Assembly: GCA_963576725.1 (NCBI GenBank)
Contig: OY755237.1
Coordinates: forward strand, 56,085,805-56,149,804
Source of the DNA: Azorinus chamasolen
Taxonomy: Eukaryota; Mollusca; Bivalvia; Cardiida; Solecurtidae
Length of the DNA: 64,000 nucleotides
Direction of reading: 5' to 3'
Part shown: one piece after another, positions 19,920 through 31,749 of the stretch
Position numbering within the stretch: the stretch's first letter is position 1
How the letters are laid out: each line of letters starts with the position of its first letter
Notes under the pieces: generated by a model
Database searches by the model: none
What the model saw: only the letters and a program-made list of their open reading frames with translations
What the model was told of the DNA's origin: nothing
Program-made: the position numbers and the translations under genes

Positions 19920-20252
19920 TCGTTTCAATGCGGAATTTTCGAACAGGTTATTCCAAAATTCACACAGGTCAAAGTTTTTAACTTACTGTCATTATTAGAG
20001 ATTTTTTAAAAGAAAAGTGTAGCATAACAAAACAAACAGTGCAGACCCTGATGAGAGGGCTTGTCTAGGAGCTCTCTCATCTGGGTCTACACTGTTTGCC
20101 AAAAACATTAGTAGCAAATTTCCCTCATTGAAAGCAACAGATATATGCAAACAGATATAAAACAAACATAGCAGACCCAGATCAGACAGCTCCTACAGGA
20201 TCTGTCACTTTGCAAAGGCATTAAAAGGTGTATATATGAAGTAACACGTTTA
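19920..20252. mobile_element. G element and partial A MITE
   Basis: 19920-20116 G: ATTCCAAAATTCACACAGGT, then AACAGTGCAGACCCTGATGA / CTCATCTGGGTCTACACTGT TTGCC. 20120-20252 A: AACATAGCAGACCCAGATCA with a shortened right arm. Confidence 0.68.
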
Positions 20253-20509
20253 CCCATCATTTCAATATGTATGTCAGAAAATTTGTTATGGTTTTGTTTT
20301 TTAATAAACAAGTTTGTGTGTTGATATCAGAAAGTTGTAAGTTCATTACTTCTACAGACTGTCATATTATGACCTCACTATGTGCAATTCCCCGTCTGTT
20401 GCTGTTGTAACGTGTCCAATTAAATGTAGAACTACTTGTACTGCAATTATCCTAAATCATAGGACATCCAATCTCTCCACTCCACAAGTTTGTTAAGCAG
20501 AAATGAGTA

Positions 20510-20788
20510 CAGTAGAGCCTGTTTTAAGAGACCATTCATTTATTGAACATAGGAGTCTTAAAAAAGCAGGTGCTAGCTTAAAGCAGGGCAAAGTAATGCA
20601 AAAAGCTCCTATAGGAGCTTTCTGCATTACTTTTGCCCTGCATTAAGCTACCTCCTGCCTTACAGACCCATAATTAGATCTCTTTTTGATGGCCGCTTAA
20701 GACAGGTTCTACTGTAGTAGACAGTGTAGACCCTTTTTAAACGTCTCCTTTCATGAACAATTTGATCTGGGTCTACACTATTTGCCTA
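20510..20788. mobile_element. MITE, family C, complete, with G remnant
   Basis: 20510-20714: ends CAGTAGAGCCTGTTTTAAG and CTTAAGACAGGTTCTACTG, TA on both sides, centre AAAGCTCCTATAGGAGCTTT. 20718-20788: G pair (ACAGTGTAGACCC / GGGTCTACACTATTTGCC) with degraded centre. Confidence 0.82.
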
Positions 20789-20879
20789 AAGTTTATGTTG
20801 CCAAAGATTTAGGGAAATTATGGTATCACTGTTCTTTTTATGTTTTGTTCATTTTTTATCTTTGTAATAAAAATGAACA

Positions 20880-21084
20880 CAGTAGAATCTGTCTTAAGCG
20901 GCCATCCAAAATAGGTCTTATTATGGGTCTGCAAGGCCGATGGTAGCTTAGTGCAGGTCAAAAATAATGCAAAAAGTTCCTATAGGGGCTATCTGCATTA
21001 CTTTTACCATGCGTTAAGGAACCACCTGCTTTTTAAAGACTCCTATGTGTAATAAATGAATGGCCGTTTAGGACAGGTTCTGCT
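20880..21084. mobile_element. MITE, family C, complete
   Basis: Ends CAGTAGAATCTGTCTTAAGC and TTAGGACAGGTTCTGCT. Middle AATGCAAAAAGTTCCTATAG GGGCTATCTGCATT. More diverged than the copy at 20510 although only 165 bp away. Confidence 0.8.
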
Positions 21085-21212
21085 ATATGTCTATGCACAT
21101 CGTAAGTGAATTCATGGTAACATTTACAAATAGTTTTGATTCATATGAAATGCTGATGATTTTGATTTTCATGAGGGTCCACACTGTTTGAAACCCTGAT
21201 TGTATGTAAATA

Positions 21213-21384
21213 GAAGCCAGAGCTATAGAAAAAGGTGCATATTCAAATACTGAAATAATCCTTTCTCAGCCAAACCCTATGTTGTGACCACTCTTCAGAA
21301 TCGTCTCAAAATAGGGTTTGGTGGAGAAATAAAGAAGTTATTCTTGAAAATGTTTCAATTTACGATTCTTATCTGGACTTCTGG
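21213..21384. mobile_element. Inverted-repeat element, family E
   Basis: CAAACCCTATGTTGTGACCA CTC on the left, a shortened AAATAGGGTTTGGTGGAGAA on the right; outer AGAGCTATAGAAAAAGGTGC on the left and ACGATTCTTATCTGGACTTC on the right. Confidence 0.72.
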
Positions 21385-21854
21385 ATATTGATGTAATGCT
21401 GCTTTGAAAGTTATGTCACTTACATGTTGCAGATGACATTTATTGAGCAATATAAAAACTATTACAACAACTGTTTCTGTGTTTCATTAGCATTTTCTTC
21501 ATCATATCCCTGCAAAAGATGAGGGTGCACTGGAATTAGCATGTTGGTAGGGTGGTTGGTGAGTCTGGTGGTCAGTCAGTCTGTCCACACTTGTGATCAA
21601 GGCTGCTGTACTGGGGTATTCATTACCTTAAGTAATAGTTCTAGTTATGTAAGACTCCTCAGATACAATTCAGCGTTTACACAGAAAATGTGATCTGATC
21701 ACACATAGATAAGTGAACTCATTACACAGAAATACATGCAGAAAAAATAGTAATGGATTATTAAGAAATAATTATTACATATTAAACAAAAGCCGCGTGC
21801 GGCGCCAACGCTCGTCCGATTTGGTGCTTGTCCAGCTAAATTTTAAAAAAATGA

Positions 21855-22340
21855 AAAAAATAAAGGGCCATAACTCCAAAATTTTGAAATCAAGAGTTAT
21901 GGTTCTGATGTTGGGGACTTCCCCTCAATGAGATCTACTAACCTATGAAGTTTCATGTTGATACCTCTTATACTTTTAGAGTAATGAGCTACATTGTACG
22001 TTAACCCTTTCCCTGTTCTATGTTTATTTCAAATTTCAGTACCTACTGAATATTCATTAACAAAATAGTTATAATGAAATCTGGAATGTGGATTATTGTA
22101 GTCATTTTAGAGAGTAAATAAACAGATCTATCAAATTCTATTAGCAAACAGAGCAGACCCTGATCAGACGGCTCCTATAGGAGCCGTCTGATCTGGGTCT
22201 ACTCTGTTTGCAGATGCGTGAAAACACGTTTATATGAGGGAAAGGGTTAAAGTTTTTGCATGACGAAAACGTCAAAGACGCCTACGACCCAGTGATCACA
22301 ATAGCTCGACTTTTCTTCGAAACAGACGAGCTAATAAATA
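21855..22340. mobile_element. Helentron-like relic interrupted by an A2 MITE
   Basis: 21855-22000 is a satellite-type core (AAAGGGCCATAACTCCAAAA). 22251-22340 is a 3' end: GACGCC-type run, then a hairpin TAGCTCGACTTTTCTTCG AAACAGACGAGCTAA. The perfect A2 copy (22001-22250) sits at a TTAA between them. Confidence 0.55.
22001..22250. mobile_element. MITE, family A2, best-preserved copy
   Basis: TTAACCCTTTCCCTGTTC ... GAGGGAAAGGGTTAA, 250 bp. The 68 bp palindrome at 22145-22212 starts GCAAACAGAGCAGACCCTGA, is centred on GGCTCCTATAGGAGCC and ends CTGTTTGC; only scattered mismatches. Good reference copy for this family. Confidence 0.92.
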
Positions 22341-22427
22341 AATGATCTAAATACACAGAAACAAGAACATGTAATTTGATTGTAAAGAAATAAGTGATTT
22401 GATAACATAAGAATAAGTGATTTGATT

Positions 22428-22806
22428 TAAACCCTTTCCCTGTTGAATATTCATGTAAGAAATGACATCACCTATATCTATTAGCTGATTTTTTTTGTAA
22501 TAGCATATGTAGAGTTTTTGGTATTGAAGAGTCAGATCTATTATAATTTCAAAAGTAAACAGAGCAGACTCTGGTGAGATGGCTCCTGTAGGAGTAGTCT
22601 GATCTGAGTCTACTTGGTTTGCAAAGGTGTGAAAAAGCATTTATATGAGGGAAAAGGTTAGGAGCAAATGCTCTATTTACCACAATGGTTTCAAAATGAC
22701 ATACATGTAATTCTAAAAAAAATTCCTTTTCTCTAGTAAATGTTCCTTTTCGGTAGATTTATTCAAAGAGGTTGGATCTAAAAATAGCCTATGAAGGAAT
22801 GGGTTA
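22428..22806. mobile_element. A2/A hybrid MITE abutting a B right half
   Basis: 22428-22661: TTTAAACCCTTTCCCTGTTG start, centre GGCTCCTGTAGGAGTAG, end GGGAAAAGGTTAG. 22661-22806: AGGAGCAAATGCTCTATTTA to GAAGGAATGGGTTAA. The B left half is missing, as if removed when the A copy arrived. Confidence 0.7.
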
Positions 22807-23276
22807 AACAGAGATAAGTAACCAAATAACACAGATATAGAGGATCTGTTGCGAGTTGTCTTTTAAGATCACATGTTCCTAAACGAGCCTTAGAAAATGT
22901 CGTTAAGCGAGTTGTTCTAACTCGGAGATAAGGGAAGGTATGTGAGAAATAAACGTTCTGCTTATCAGGAAACAATTTGAGGGATTGGTGTAAAACTATT
23001 GTAACTCCTTCACAAAGGGCACCAAGCACCCGAAATATGTTTACACAGAAATGGTTATTGTTGTAATAGTTTCTTTGTATTACTGTACTTTTTGATGTTA
23101 GAACCAATTATATGTGTCTTTTGACCGGGTAAAAGATGAGATATGATCATTGGGTCCATGTTTCCGAATATCCAGGTACTATATAGATTTAGAGTGGATT
23201 TTGTTTTCTATACCAGAGTGTTATGGCTATGTGTATATTTTGCGTAACCTGGCCTAGAGTGTTCGTTTGTATAGCT
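22807..23276. other. Intergenic, no feature recognised
   Basis: No terminal repeats, dyads or exon signals. Minus-strand open frame (22778-23107) begins inside a B MITE and is not taken as a gene. Confidence 0.4.
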
Positions 23277-23610
23277 AGAGGTTTTGTTACATTCTAGGCA
23301 GGGCTAGGGGTGCTGCTACCTTTTAGCCATTGATAGAATGTTGCTACCTTCTAGCTTTGCTAGAAGTCTTACTACCCTCTAGCCAAGGCTCAGTGTTGCT
23401 ATTTTCTAGCCAAGGTTAGATTTGCTGCTGTCTTCTAGCAAATGCTAAAAATGTTGCTACCTTCTAGCTAAAGCCTAGCAAAGGCTATGCAGTCCCATCT
23501 TCTAGCAAAGGCTAGCGGAGTTGCTACCTTCTAGTCAAGGCTGGATTTATTGCTGTCTTCTAGAAAAAGGCTAGAGGTGTTGCTATCTTCTAGCAAAGGC
23601 TACCTATCAT
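23277..23610. repeat. Degenerate short tandem repeat, CTAGC-rich
   Basis: Loose units of about 40 bp built on CTTCTAGCAAAGGCTAGAGG TGTTGCTAC. Each unit contains a small dyad (CTAGCAAAGGCTAG). About eight units with heavy divergence. Confidence 0.75.
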
Positions 23611-23654
23611 CACTGGAGGACATACAACTTCTACTGTTGATAGTTTTGCGGTAA

Positions 23655-26600
23655 TTTTTATACGCCCACCTAATAAAGGTGGTCGTATATTGTCGTGGCC
23701 CTGTCCGTTCGTTCGTTCGTTCGTTCGTTCGTCCGTCAAATTTTGTTTGTCCGCTGTTTTCTGGGAAAACTATTTGACAGATATTAATGAAACTTCACAC
23801 AAATGTTTAATGCATCAAGATCTGAAGCTGAGATGATTCTGAGGTTCATTTGATTTTTCATTTCAGAGTTATGGCCCTTGTTTTAAAAAAATGCAAATAG
23901 TTTGTCCGCTGTTTTCTGGGAAAACTATTTAAGAGATATTAATGAAACTTCACACAAATATTCAATGCATCAATATCTGAAGCTGAGTCGATTCTGAGGT
24001 TCATTTGATTTGCCGTTTCTGAGTTATGGCCCTTTTACTTAAGAATAGTGCAATGACATGCAAATAGTTTGTCCACTGTTTTCTGGGAAAACTATTTGAC
24101 AGATATTAATGAAACTTCACACAAATGTTTAATGCATCAAGATCTGAACCTGAGTTGATTCTGAGGTTCATTGGATTTTTCATTTCAGAGTTATGGCCCT
24201 TGTCCTTAAAAAATATGCAAATAGCTTGTCCGCTGTTTTCTGAGAAAAACTATTTGAGAGATATTAATGAAACTTCACACAAATGTTTAATGCATCAAGA
24301 TCTGAAGCTGAGTCAATTCTAAGATTCATTTGATTTGTCATTTCGGAGTTATGGCCCTTGTATTTAAAAAATAATGCAAATACATGCAAATAGTTTGTCT
24401 GCCGTTTTCTGAGAAAATTATTTGAGAGATATTAATGAAACTTCACACAAATGTTTAATGCATCAAGATCTGAAACTGAATTGATTCTGAGGATCATTTG
24501 ATTTTTCTTTTCAGGGTTATGGCCCTTGTCCTTAAAAAATAATGCAAATACATGCAAATAGTTTGTCTGCTGTTTTCTGGGAAAACTGTTTGAGAGATAT
24601 TGATGAAACTTCAAAAAAATGTTTAATGCATCAAGATCTGAAACTGAATGGATTCTGAGGATCATTTGATTTTTCTTTTCAGAGTTATGGCCCTTGTCCT
24701 TAAAAAATAATGCAAATACATGCAAATAGTTTGTCCGCTGTTTTCTGGGAAAACTATTTGAGAGATATTAATGAAACTTCACAAAAAATGTTTAATGCAT
24801 CAAGATCTGAAGCTGAGTTGATTCTGAGGTTTATTTGATTTTTCATTTCAGAGTTATCACCCTTGTCCTAAAAAATATGCAAATAGTTTGTCTGCTGTTT
24901 TCTGGGAAAACTGTTTAAGAGATATTAATGAAACTTCACACAAATGTTTAATGCATCAAGATCTGAAGCTGAGTCGATTCTGAGGTTCATTTGATTTGTC
25001 GTTTCGGAGTTATGGCCCTTTTACTTAAAAAATAGTGCAAATACATGCAAATAGTTTGTCCGCTGTTTTCTGGGAAAACTATTTGACAGATATTAATGAA
25101 ACTTCACACAAATGTTTAATGTATCAAGATCTGAAGCTGAGTTGATTCTGAGGTTCATTGGATTTTTCATTTCAGAGTTATGGCCCTTGTCCTTAAAAAA
25201 TATGCAAATAGCTTGTCCGCTGTTTTTTGGAAAAACTATTTGAGAGATATTAATGAAACTTCACACAAATGTTTAATGCATCAAGAGCTTGAGTCAATTC
25301 TAAGATTCATTTGATTTGTCGTTTCGGAGTTATGGCCCTTGTATTTAAAAAATAATGCAAATACATGCAAATAGTTTGTCTGCCGTTTTCTGAGAAAACT
25401 ATTTGAGAGATATTAATGAAACTTCACACAAATGTTTAATGCATCAAGATCTGAAACTGAATGGATTCTGAGGATCATTTGATTTTTCTTTTCAGAGTTA
25501 TGACCCTTGTCCTTAAAAAATAATGCAAATACATGCAAATAGTTTGTCCGCTGTTTTCTGGGAAAACTATTTGAGAGATATTAATGAAACTTCACAAAAA
25601 ATGTTTAATGTATCAAGATCTGAAGCTGAGTTGATTCTGAGGTTTATTTGATTTTTCATTTCAGAGTTATCGCCCTTGTCCTAAAAAATATGCAAATAGT
25701 TTGTCCGCTGTTTTCTAGGAAAACTGTTTAAGAGATATTAATGAAACTTCACACAAATGTTTAATGCATCAAGATCTGAAGCTGAGTCGATTCTGAGGTT
25801 CATTTGATTTGTCGTTTCGGAGTTATGGCCCTTTTACTTAAAAAATAGTGCAAATACATGCAAATAGTTTGTCCGCTGTTTTCTGGGAAAACTATTTGAC
25901 AGATATTAATGAAACTTCACACAAATGTTTAATGCATCAAGATCTGAAGCTGAGTTGATTCTGAGGTTCATTGGATTTTTCATTTCAGAGTTATGGCCCT
26001 TGTCCTTAAAAAATATGCAAATAGCTTGTCTGCTGTTTTCTGGAAAAACTATTTGAGAGATATTAATGAAACTTCACACAAATGTTTAATGCATCAAGAG
26101 CTTGAGTCAATTCTAAGATTCATTTGATTTGTCGTTTCGGAGTTATGGCCCTTGTATTTAAAAAATAATGCAAATACATGCAAATAGTTTGTCTGCCATT
26201 TTCTGAGAAAACTATTTGAGAGATATTAATGAAACTTCACACAAATGTTTAATGCATCAAGATCTGAAACTGGATTTATTCTGAGGATCATTTTATTTTT
26301 CTTTTCAGAGTTATGACCCTTGTCCTTAAAAAATAATGCAAATACATGCAAATAGTTTGTCCGCTGTTTTCTGGGAAAACTATTTGAGAGATATTAATGA
26401 AACTTCACAAAAATGTTTAATGCATCAAGATCTGATGCTGAGTAGATTTTGAGGTTTATTTGATTTGTCGTTTCGGAGTTATGGCCCTTTTACTTAAAAA
26501 TAATGCAAATATATGTATATAGTTTGTCCGCTGTTTTCTGGTAAAACTGTTTGACAGATATTAATGAAACTTCATGCACATGTTTAATGCATCAAGACCT

Positions 26601-27172
26601 GAAGCTAAGTTGATTCTGAGGATCATTTGATTTGTTGTTTCGGAGTTATGGCCCTTGCACTTAAAAAAATAATGCAAATCTATGCAAATATGAGGATGGC
26701 CGTAACTTTTCATTTGAAATGATATTTACTTCAAATTTTTTTATATGGTTAAACCTTAATGTGAATTTTCACATATATTGCGGGGGTTTTGATATGTCAT
26801 TTTATTCTAAAGTTAAGGTCCTTGAACTTTGTGTGTTTGTTGCTTTGTTTGTCGGTCAACTTTTAGTTTGTTGTTTTCTGGGAAAACTATTAAAATGATA
26901 TAATTTGAAGCTGAGTTTATTTTGAGGTTCATTCAGTTTGTCTTTACAGAGTTATGGCCGTTGCACTTTACAAAAATCTGCAAAAATGAGGATTAGCTGT
27001 AACTTTTGTATTTAATAAGATATTCACTTCATTTTTTTAAAAAATAGTATCACCTTAATATGGAAATCAAGATCTGAAGCACAGATTAGAAAATGTCAAC
27101 ACTTATAAGGCATGTTGAATCGGAGAACGTTTGCAAGTGGGTGTATTATGTACCGTATGCGGTACTCTTGTT
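23655..27172 (-). mobile_element. Helentron/Pearl-like element with about 19 tandem cores
   Basis: Read on the minus strand: 5' end AACAAGAG at 27172-27165 followed by hairpin GTACCGCATACGGTAC; cores of 150-170 bp (23740-26690). A (CGAA)n microsatellite lies at 23705-23731, then a 3' hairpin ATACGACCACCT / AGGTGGGCGTAT and TAAAAA ending at 23655. Each core carries GGCCATAACTC and GCGGACAAACTATTTGC (minus strand). No protein-coding capacity. Pearl elements of bivalves have tandem cores plus a microsatellite (known); assignment here is by architecture. Confidence 0.78.
23740..26690. repeat. Satellite cores with a higher-order period of about 813 bp
   Basis: Monomers of 150-170 bp starting TTTGTCCGCTGTTTTCTGGG. 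From about 24720 the order of monomer variants repeats every five units: AGAGTTATCACCC at about 24850 and AGAGTTATCGCCC at about 25662; the deletion variant TCAAGAGCTTGAGTCAATTC at 25281 and about 26094. Confidence 0.82.
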
Positions 27173-27301
27173 AACCTTTTGCAAGCAATTTGAATCCAGA
27201 TTAGGTGTTGCATAACTTGGAATTCCATCAGGATACAAAATGTTTGACACTCAAAATTGTGGCTTTGTAGAGAAAGACAATATTGATTTTAAATACTGTG
27301 T

Positions 27302-28112
27302 TTAAAACCCTTTCCCTCATACAAAGGCTTTTCCCTATGCAAAAAGAATAGACCCATATCAGATGACCCATTAGGAGCCGTCTGGTCCAGGTCTACTCTG
27401 TTTGCATATGACATTCTACAGTTTTGGTCAAAGCAAAACATTCCCTTAAAGATTACATTATGAAAATCTAGCTAATAAATAATCATGATGTCATTATTTA
27501 CTTTCTTACATGAATATTCAACAGGGAAATGGTTAACCCTTTCCCTTATATGAACGCCTTTTCACACATTCACAAACAGAGTAGACCCAGAGCAGATGGC
27601 TTCTAGAGAAGCTGTCTGATCAGGGTCTGCTCTGTTTGCTAATGGAATTCGGTAGACCTGTTTCTTAGTTGCTAAAATGGTTACAATGTTCCACATTCCA
27701 TATTTCATTATAACTATTTTGTCCGTGAATATTCAGTAGGTGTTGAATTTAAAATTTGGAATAAACCTAGAACAGGGAAAGCGTTAAAGTATGAATATTC
27801 AAGCATTCAAACTCTTTCAACACTTTGGATGAATTCCTGATGGATCTTTGCCCACTGTTTTTGCACTAAAGTTTCTTCACCCGTTATCATGCTGTTAACC
27901 CTTTCCCTGTTCTATATTCATTCCAAATTGCAATACCTGCTGAATATTCATGGACAAAATAGTTATAATGAAATATGGAAGGTGGAACATTACAGCTATT
28001 TTAGAAACTAAAGAAACAGATATATCAAATTCCATTAGCAAACAGAGCAGACCCTGATCTGGGTCTTCTCTGTTTGTAGATGCATGAAAACACGTTTATA
28101 TGAAGGAAAGGA
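27302..28112. mobile_element. Three A2 MITEs, the first two sharing one TTAA
   Basis: 27302-27536 (ends CAGGGAAATGGTTAA) and 27533-27787 (starts TTAACCCTTTCCCTTATATG, centre GGCTTCTAGAGAAGC) touch at a single TTAA. 27895-28112 (TTAACCCTTTCCCTGTTCTA) lacks its palindrome centre: GAGCAGACCCTGATCTGGG reads straight through. An F remnant precedes at 27183-27250. Confidence 0.8.
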
Positions 28113-28186
28113 TCACATGCTGATCTGCTGCAATTTTCTCTTACTTCCAATTAGTCCAAAGCTCTTGTCAAGACTAGCAATTGAGT

Positions 28187-28350
28187 GTCAAACAGCTTGG
28201 ATTCTGATAAGATGTCAAATTGCTTGGCACCTCATCTGGATTCAAGCTGTTTGCATTGTCTGTCAGATCACATTTTAGTTTTAACCCGTTGTCCTTTGCA
28301 CAAGGTGTAGACCCAGATGAGGGGCCCTTTCATCAGGGTCTGCACTTTTT
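28187..28350. repeat. F pair and G remnant
   Basis: 28187-28258: CAAACAGCTTGGATTCTGAT / CATCTGGATTCAAGCTGTTT. 28290-28350: TAGACCCAGATGAGGGGCCC / TTTCATCAGGGTCTGCAC. 28351-28680 shows nothing recognised. Confidence 0.55.
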
Positions 28351-28681
28351 GTGGTGTTTTCTTAAAAAATATCCCTGAATATTCACAGTATGACTTTAAT
28401 TTTGGAATAGTCCATTTGCAAAATCAGCATTGAAACAGTTAACTGGTGAACAGTCTGTCAACAGTAGAATGTATGCCCATCTTCTTGGTCTTTTGTGTAC
28501 ATATTTGTTAAAGGAGTCTTGTTTCACCTTCCAGTTCTGTAACATTGCCACAATGTCTTTAACTATGAAATTGATAAAATGTCATTACTACTGTTTTAGA
28601 AATAAAGAAAGAATTCTAGCATATATATAGTCTTTGTTCATGTATAGTTACCGCTTCTAGTAGGACCTCTACAGGAGGCAA

Positions 28682-29041
28682 CTTTACCCTTTACTTATAG
28701 ATATGCCTTTTTATGCCTTAGCAAACAGAGTAGACCCAGATCCCGGTCTGCTCTGTTTGCTAATGTAATGATACAGATCTTATTCAAGTTTATGCCATGG
28801 CCAAACATTTCTGTGTCCATTATAAAAGTCCATTGATGTTCGTACATGTATATTATTTTTCTTACATGCCTCTTCAAATGCTCTATTTATCACAATGGTT
28901 TTTCAAAACAACAAAATTCTAAAACTTTCCTTTTCTCTAGTATATGTTCCTTTTCAGAAGATTTATTCTAAAAAGACTCTTTGTCATTGGATTTATTCAA
29001 AGAGTGTGGGTCTAATAATAGCCTATGAGGGAATGAGTTAA
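28682..29041. mobile_element. A MITE fused to a B right half
   Basis: 28682-28870 A with the palindrome centre deleted (GTAGACCCAGATCCCGGTCT). 28872-29041 B right half, TCAAATGCTCTATTTATCAC to GAGGGAATGAGTTAA, with an inserted 30-bp duplication of the AGATTTATTC segment. Confidence 0.65.
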
Positions 29042-29099
29042 AAGTAGATGGCAGCTTTATACAAAATGAATGATTTTTCTGCATGTTTATTGCATAATA

Positions 29100-29301
29100 C
29101 AGTAAAACCTCTCTTAACCGGATATTAAATTTAGTATAAATATCGGTCTTGGAGACAGGTGACAGCTTAATGCAGGGTGGAAGTCATGCAGAAAGCTCCT
29201 AGATGAGCTTTCTGCATGACTTTCACCCTGCATTAAGCAGTCACCTGCCTAAAATAACTAAATTCTTCTCACTAGAATTCAAGTTAAGAGAGGTTTTACT
29301 G
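29100..29301. mobile_element. MITE, family C, complete
   Basis: Ends CAGTAAAACCTCTCTTAACC and AGTTAAGAGAGGTTTTACTG. Middle GTCATGCAGAAAGCTCCTAG ATGAGCTTTCTGCATGAC. 29302-29788 to its right shows no recognised feature. Confidence 0.86.
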
Positions 29302-29788
29302 CAGCAATAAAACAACACAATACAAGCAGCGTGTAATATGAAAAGAGACAGAATATAGATCCCAACATCCGACCTGCAATTGACCAAATTATCAAAGCCA
29401 AGTGCTAGTCATACCTTGGTTTGGCACAAAACATACTACACTACCTTCGCATGTAAAAGTCTTATCTCAAGACATTTTGATGCAGACAATGGCGAAGTGA
29501 GCTGAAGAACGAACACTAACGTAAAGCAAAGCAAATTATCCGTCTCTAGAACGCCCTGAAGTTCTGTTTTAAACAATCCATAGTTTGCAGTCAAAGTAAA
29601 TGTATACGTTAGTGGTGAATCCTAGTACGTTCTGTAGTCTTATACAGTTGCCATAGATTTGGCACAATCTTTAACCCTTTCGGCGCCAAATTTCTAATTG
29701 CCGTCTGCAATCCAAATTTTGTTAAATCATTCGGTACAATAAGGAAATGAGATAAATAAATGCAAATTTCAAAAGAATAAAGCACATA

Positions 29789-30216
29789 CAGGGTGTCCCA
29801 GAAAAAAAACGGATCCCTGGATCAAATGTGTATTCTAGCACATTAAAATATAAATATATACCGTTGTAGATAAGTCATTTGTGCATATGTCTGCCAAATT
29901 TCTCATAAAAATAAGCATTGGTTTAAAAGATATGAATGTTTTAATGAATACACCTAAAATCTGTTTTAACATGATATTCGTACATTGCATAGTCCATGCC
30001 TATATCATGTTTAAAACGGAGTTTTGTGTGCTTTCATTTAAATGCTGATATCTTAAAAACCAATGAATATGTTTAGACAAAATTTAGACAACATATGGCA
30101 AAATGTTGTCTCTACTAAGGAACATGTGTATTCTTTTAATTTAAGTTAACACTATTGACAGAAATGGGATAACTTGCAGGTCTTAATCCCGGGTTCCGTT
30201 TTTATGGGACACCCTG
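29789..30216. mobile_element. Mariner-type MITE, 428 bp
   Basis: Terminal inverted repeats CAGGGTGTCCCAGAAAAAAA / TTTTATGGGACACCCTG, TA on both sides, inner CGGATCCC / GGGTTCCG. CAGGGTGTCCC ends are common in mariner elements (known). The ends are the only recognisable part; the interior is AT-rich with no transposase frame. Confidence 0.8.
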
Positions 30217-30229
30217 TATATAGAAATAG

Positions 30230-30785
30230 GGAATGAGACAAAAAGTGAAGTCCCTGTTCAGACGCCGCCTTTTCAATGGGCGTCTGATCTGGGACTGCAC
30301 TATTTGATACCATTTACCCTCTCTAAACCGAACATTCAAACTAGTATCAATAACTATTTAATACACCCCCTAGACAACATGTATTTTTAAACACAACCTC
30401 TTTGAATAGATCTACCGAAAAGGAGCACTTGCAAGAGAAAAGGGAAAATTTAGAATTGTGTAGTTTGAAACCATTGCGATACAAACTTAGCCGTCTGATC
30501 AGGGTCTTCTCTGTTTGCTTATGAAATTATAATTTTATACAATACCAAAATTGCATGTGTACATATACCATTATCATAATTCAGCAAAATGGTATCTATG
30601 ATGTCACTATTTCTTACATGAATATTCAACAGGGAAAATTGCTTAATGCATGACAAAAGTAAAACAGAACACTGCAATAGGAAATTTCTGCATTACTTCC
30701 GACCTGCATTAAGCTACCACCTGTCTTAAGGACCCATCTGTAGACCTCTTTTTAATGGTCGCTTAAGGCGGGAATTACTGTTAAA
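30230..30785. repeat. Mosaic of G, B, A and C fragments
   Basis: 30245-30305 G-like pair (GTTCAGACGCCGCC / GGCGTCTGATCTGGGACTGC). 30370-30480 B left half. 30485-30640 A right half. 30640-30785 C right part (CTGCATTAAGCTACCACCTG ... GAATTACTGTTA). Each ends abruptly in the next. Confidence 0.55.
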
Positions 30786-31382
30786 TTAATGGTGTCATTA
30801 TTTTAACATTAATATTCATAGGATAAAAGATTGAATATTTAACATTCTTTATAACAAAATGAGTTGCCACGTCATCTATAGGCGCGTCATCTGATCAGGG
30901 GCTACACTGCTAGATACTTTAAGAATTGCCAATATGTATTTAAATAGCAGAAATGCATTTTCACTCCTTTGTGCGAGATGTTTGATCTGGATCTGCTCTG
31001 TTTGCTCATGAAATTTGATCTGGGTATGATATGTTTCCTCATGGAATTATATAGATATGATTCTACAGTTTCTGTCACTGGCTACATATATAATATGATA
31101 TAATAATCATATACATGTATAATATAATATGTTCATATAATTACACTTCATATATTCATTTTTTCTTACATAAACATTCGTTAAGTAGGGGCTACTTTTT
31201 GACTGGATACCTACAGGAAAAATCAAAGTCAAACAATTCTCAAAACGTTGCTTCACGTTTAGTTACACAATAAAGTAATCTTATGTACATGCTTATATAT
31301 AGAGAAAAACAATTGAGACTGATTTCCTTGACGTGCCGTGCATGTGCATTTAATTCATACGATTAAAATAAAAACAATGTAT
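30786..31382. other. AT-rich intergenic DNA with small A relics
   Basis: 31003-31060 holds GATCTGCTCTGTTTGCTCAT and a second ATGGAATTATATAGATATG, both A right arms. 31081-31150 is an ATAT-rich run. No gene signal. Confidence 0.4.
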
Positions 31383-31582
31383 AGTAAAACCTCTCTTTAA
31401 CGGCCACCAAATTGTGTTAATTAATTGGTGTTTAGGGCAGGTTGTTGCTTAAAAGGGTGAAAGTAAAACAGAACGCTCTTATAGGAGCTTTCTGTTTTAC
31501 TTTCATCTAGCTTTAAGCAGTCACCTGCCTTCGACACAAAATACTTGATGTAATTTAGTGGTCGTTATAGAGAGGTTTTACT
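31383..31582. mobile_element. MITE, subfamily C2
   Basis: Ends TAGTAAAACCTCTCTTTAAC and TTATAGAGAGGTTTTACTG. Middle GTGAAAGTAAAACAGAACGC / GCTTTCTGTTTTACTTTCA. Same ends as C but a different palindrome sequence; sister copy at 41347. Confidence 0.84.
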
Positions 31583-31749
31583 GTAATTCATACTAATTTG
31601 CATGCATGAGTTAAGTAGTTATGCTTGAGATGTGAACAAAATAAAACAATTAGGGACGTTTTATGCGAATTCGTTAACATACATCAAGACCTCGTTAATT
31701 CGAACAGGTAATAAAGAAGAACTGGGGACGTTATGCAGTTGACTTCTTG

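Noticed and set aside
22145..22212. Palindromes as transcription terminators
   Set aside because: They are centres of MITEs with TTAA ends; the window is eukaryotic, so rho-independent terminators do not apply.
24432..24725. 97-codon frame with an internal protein repeat (minus)
   Set aside because: Lies wholly in satellite cores of the element at 23655-27172.
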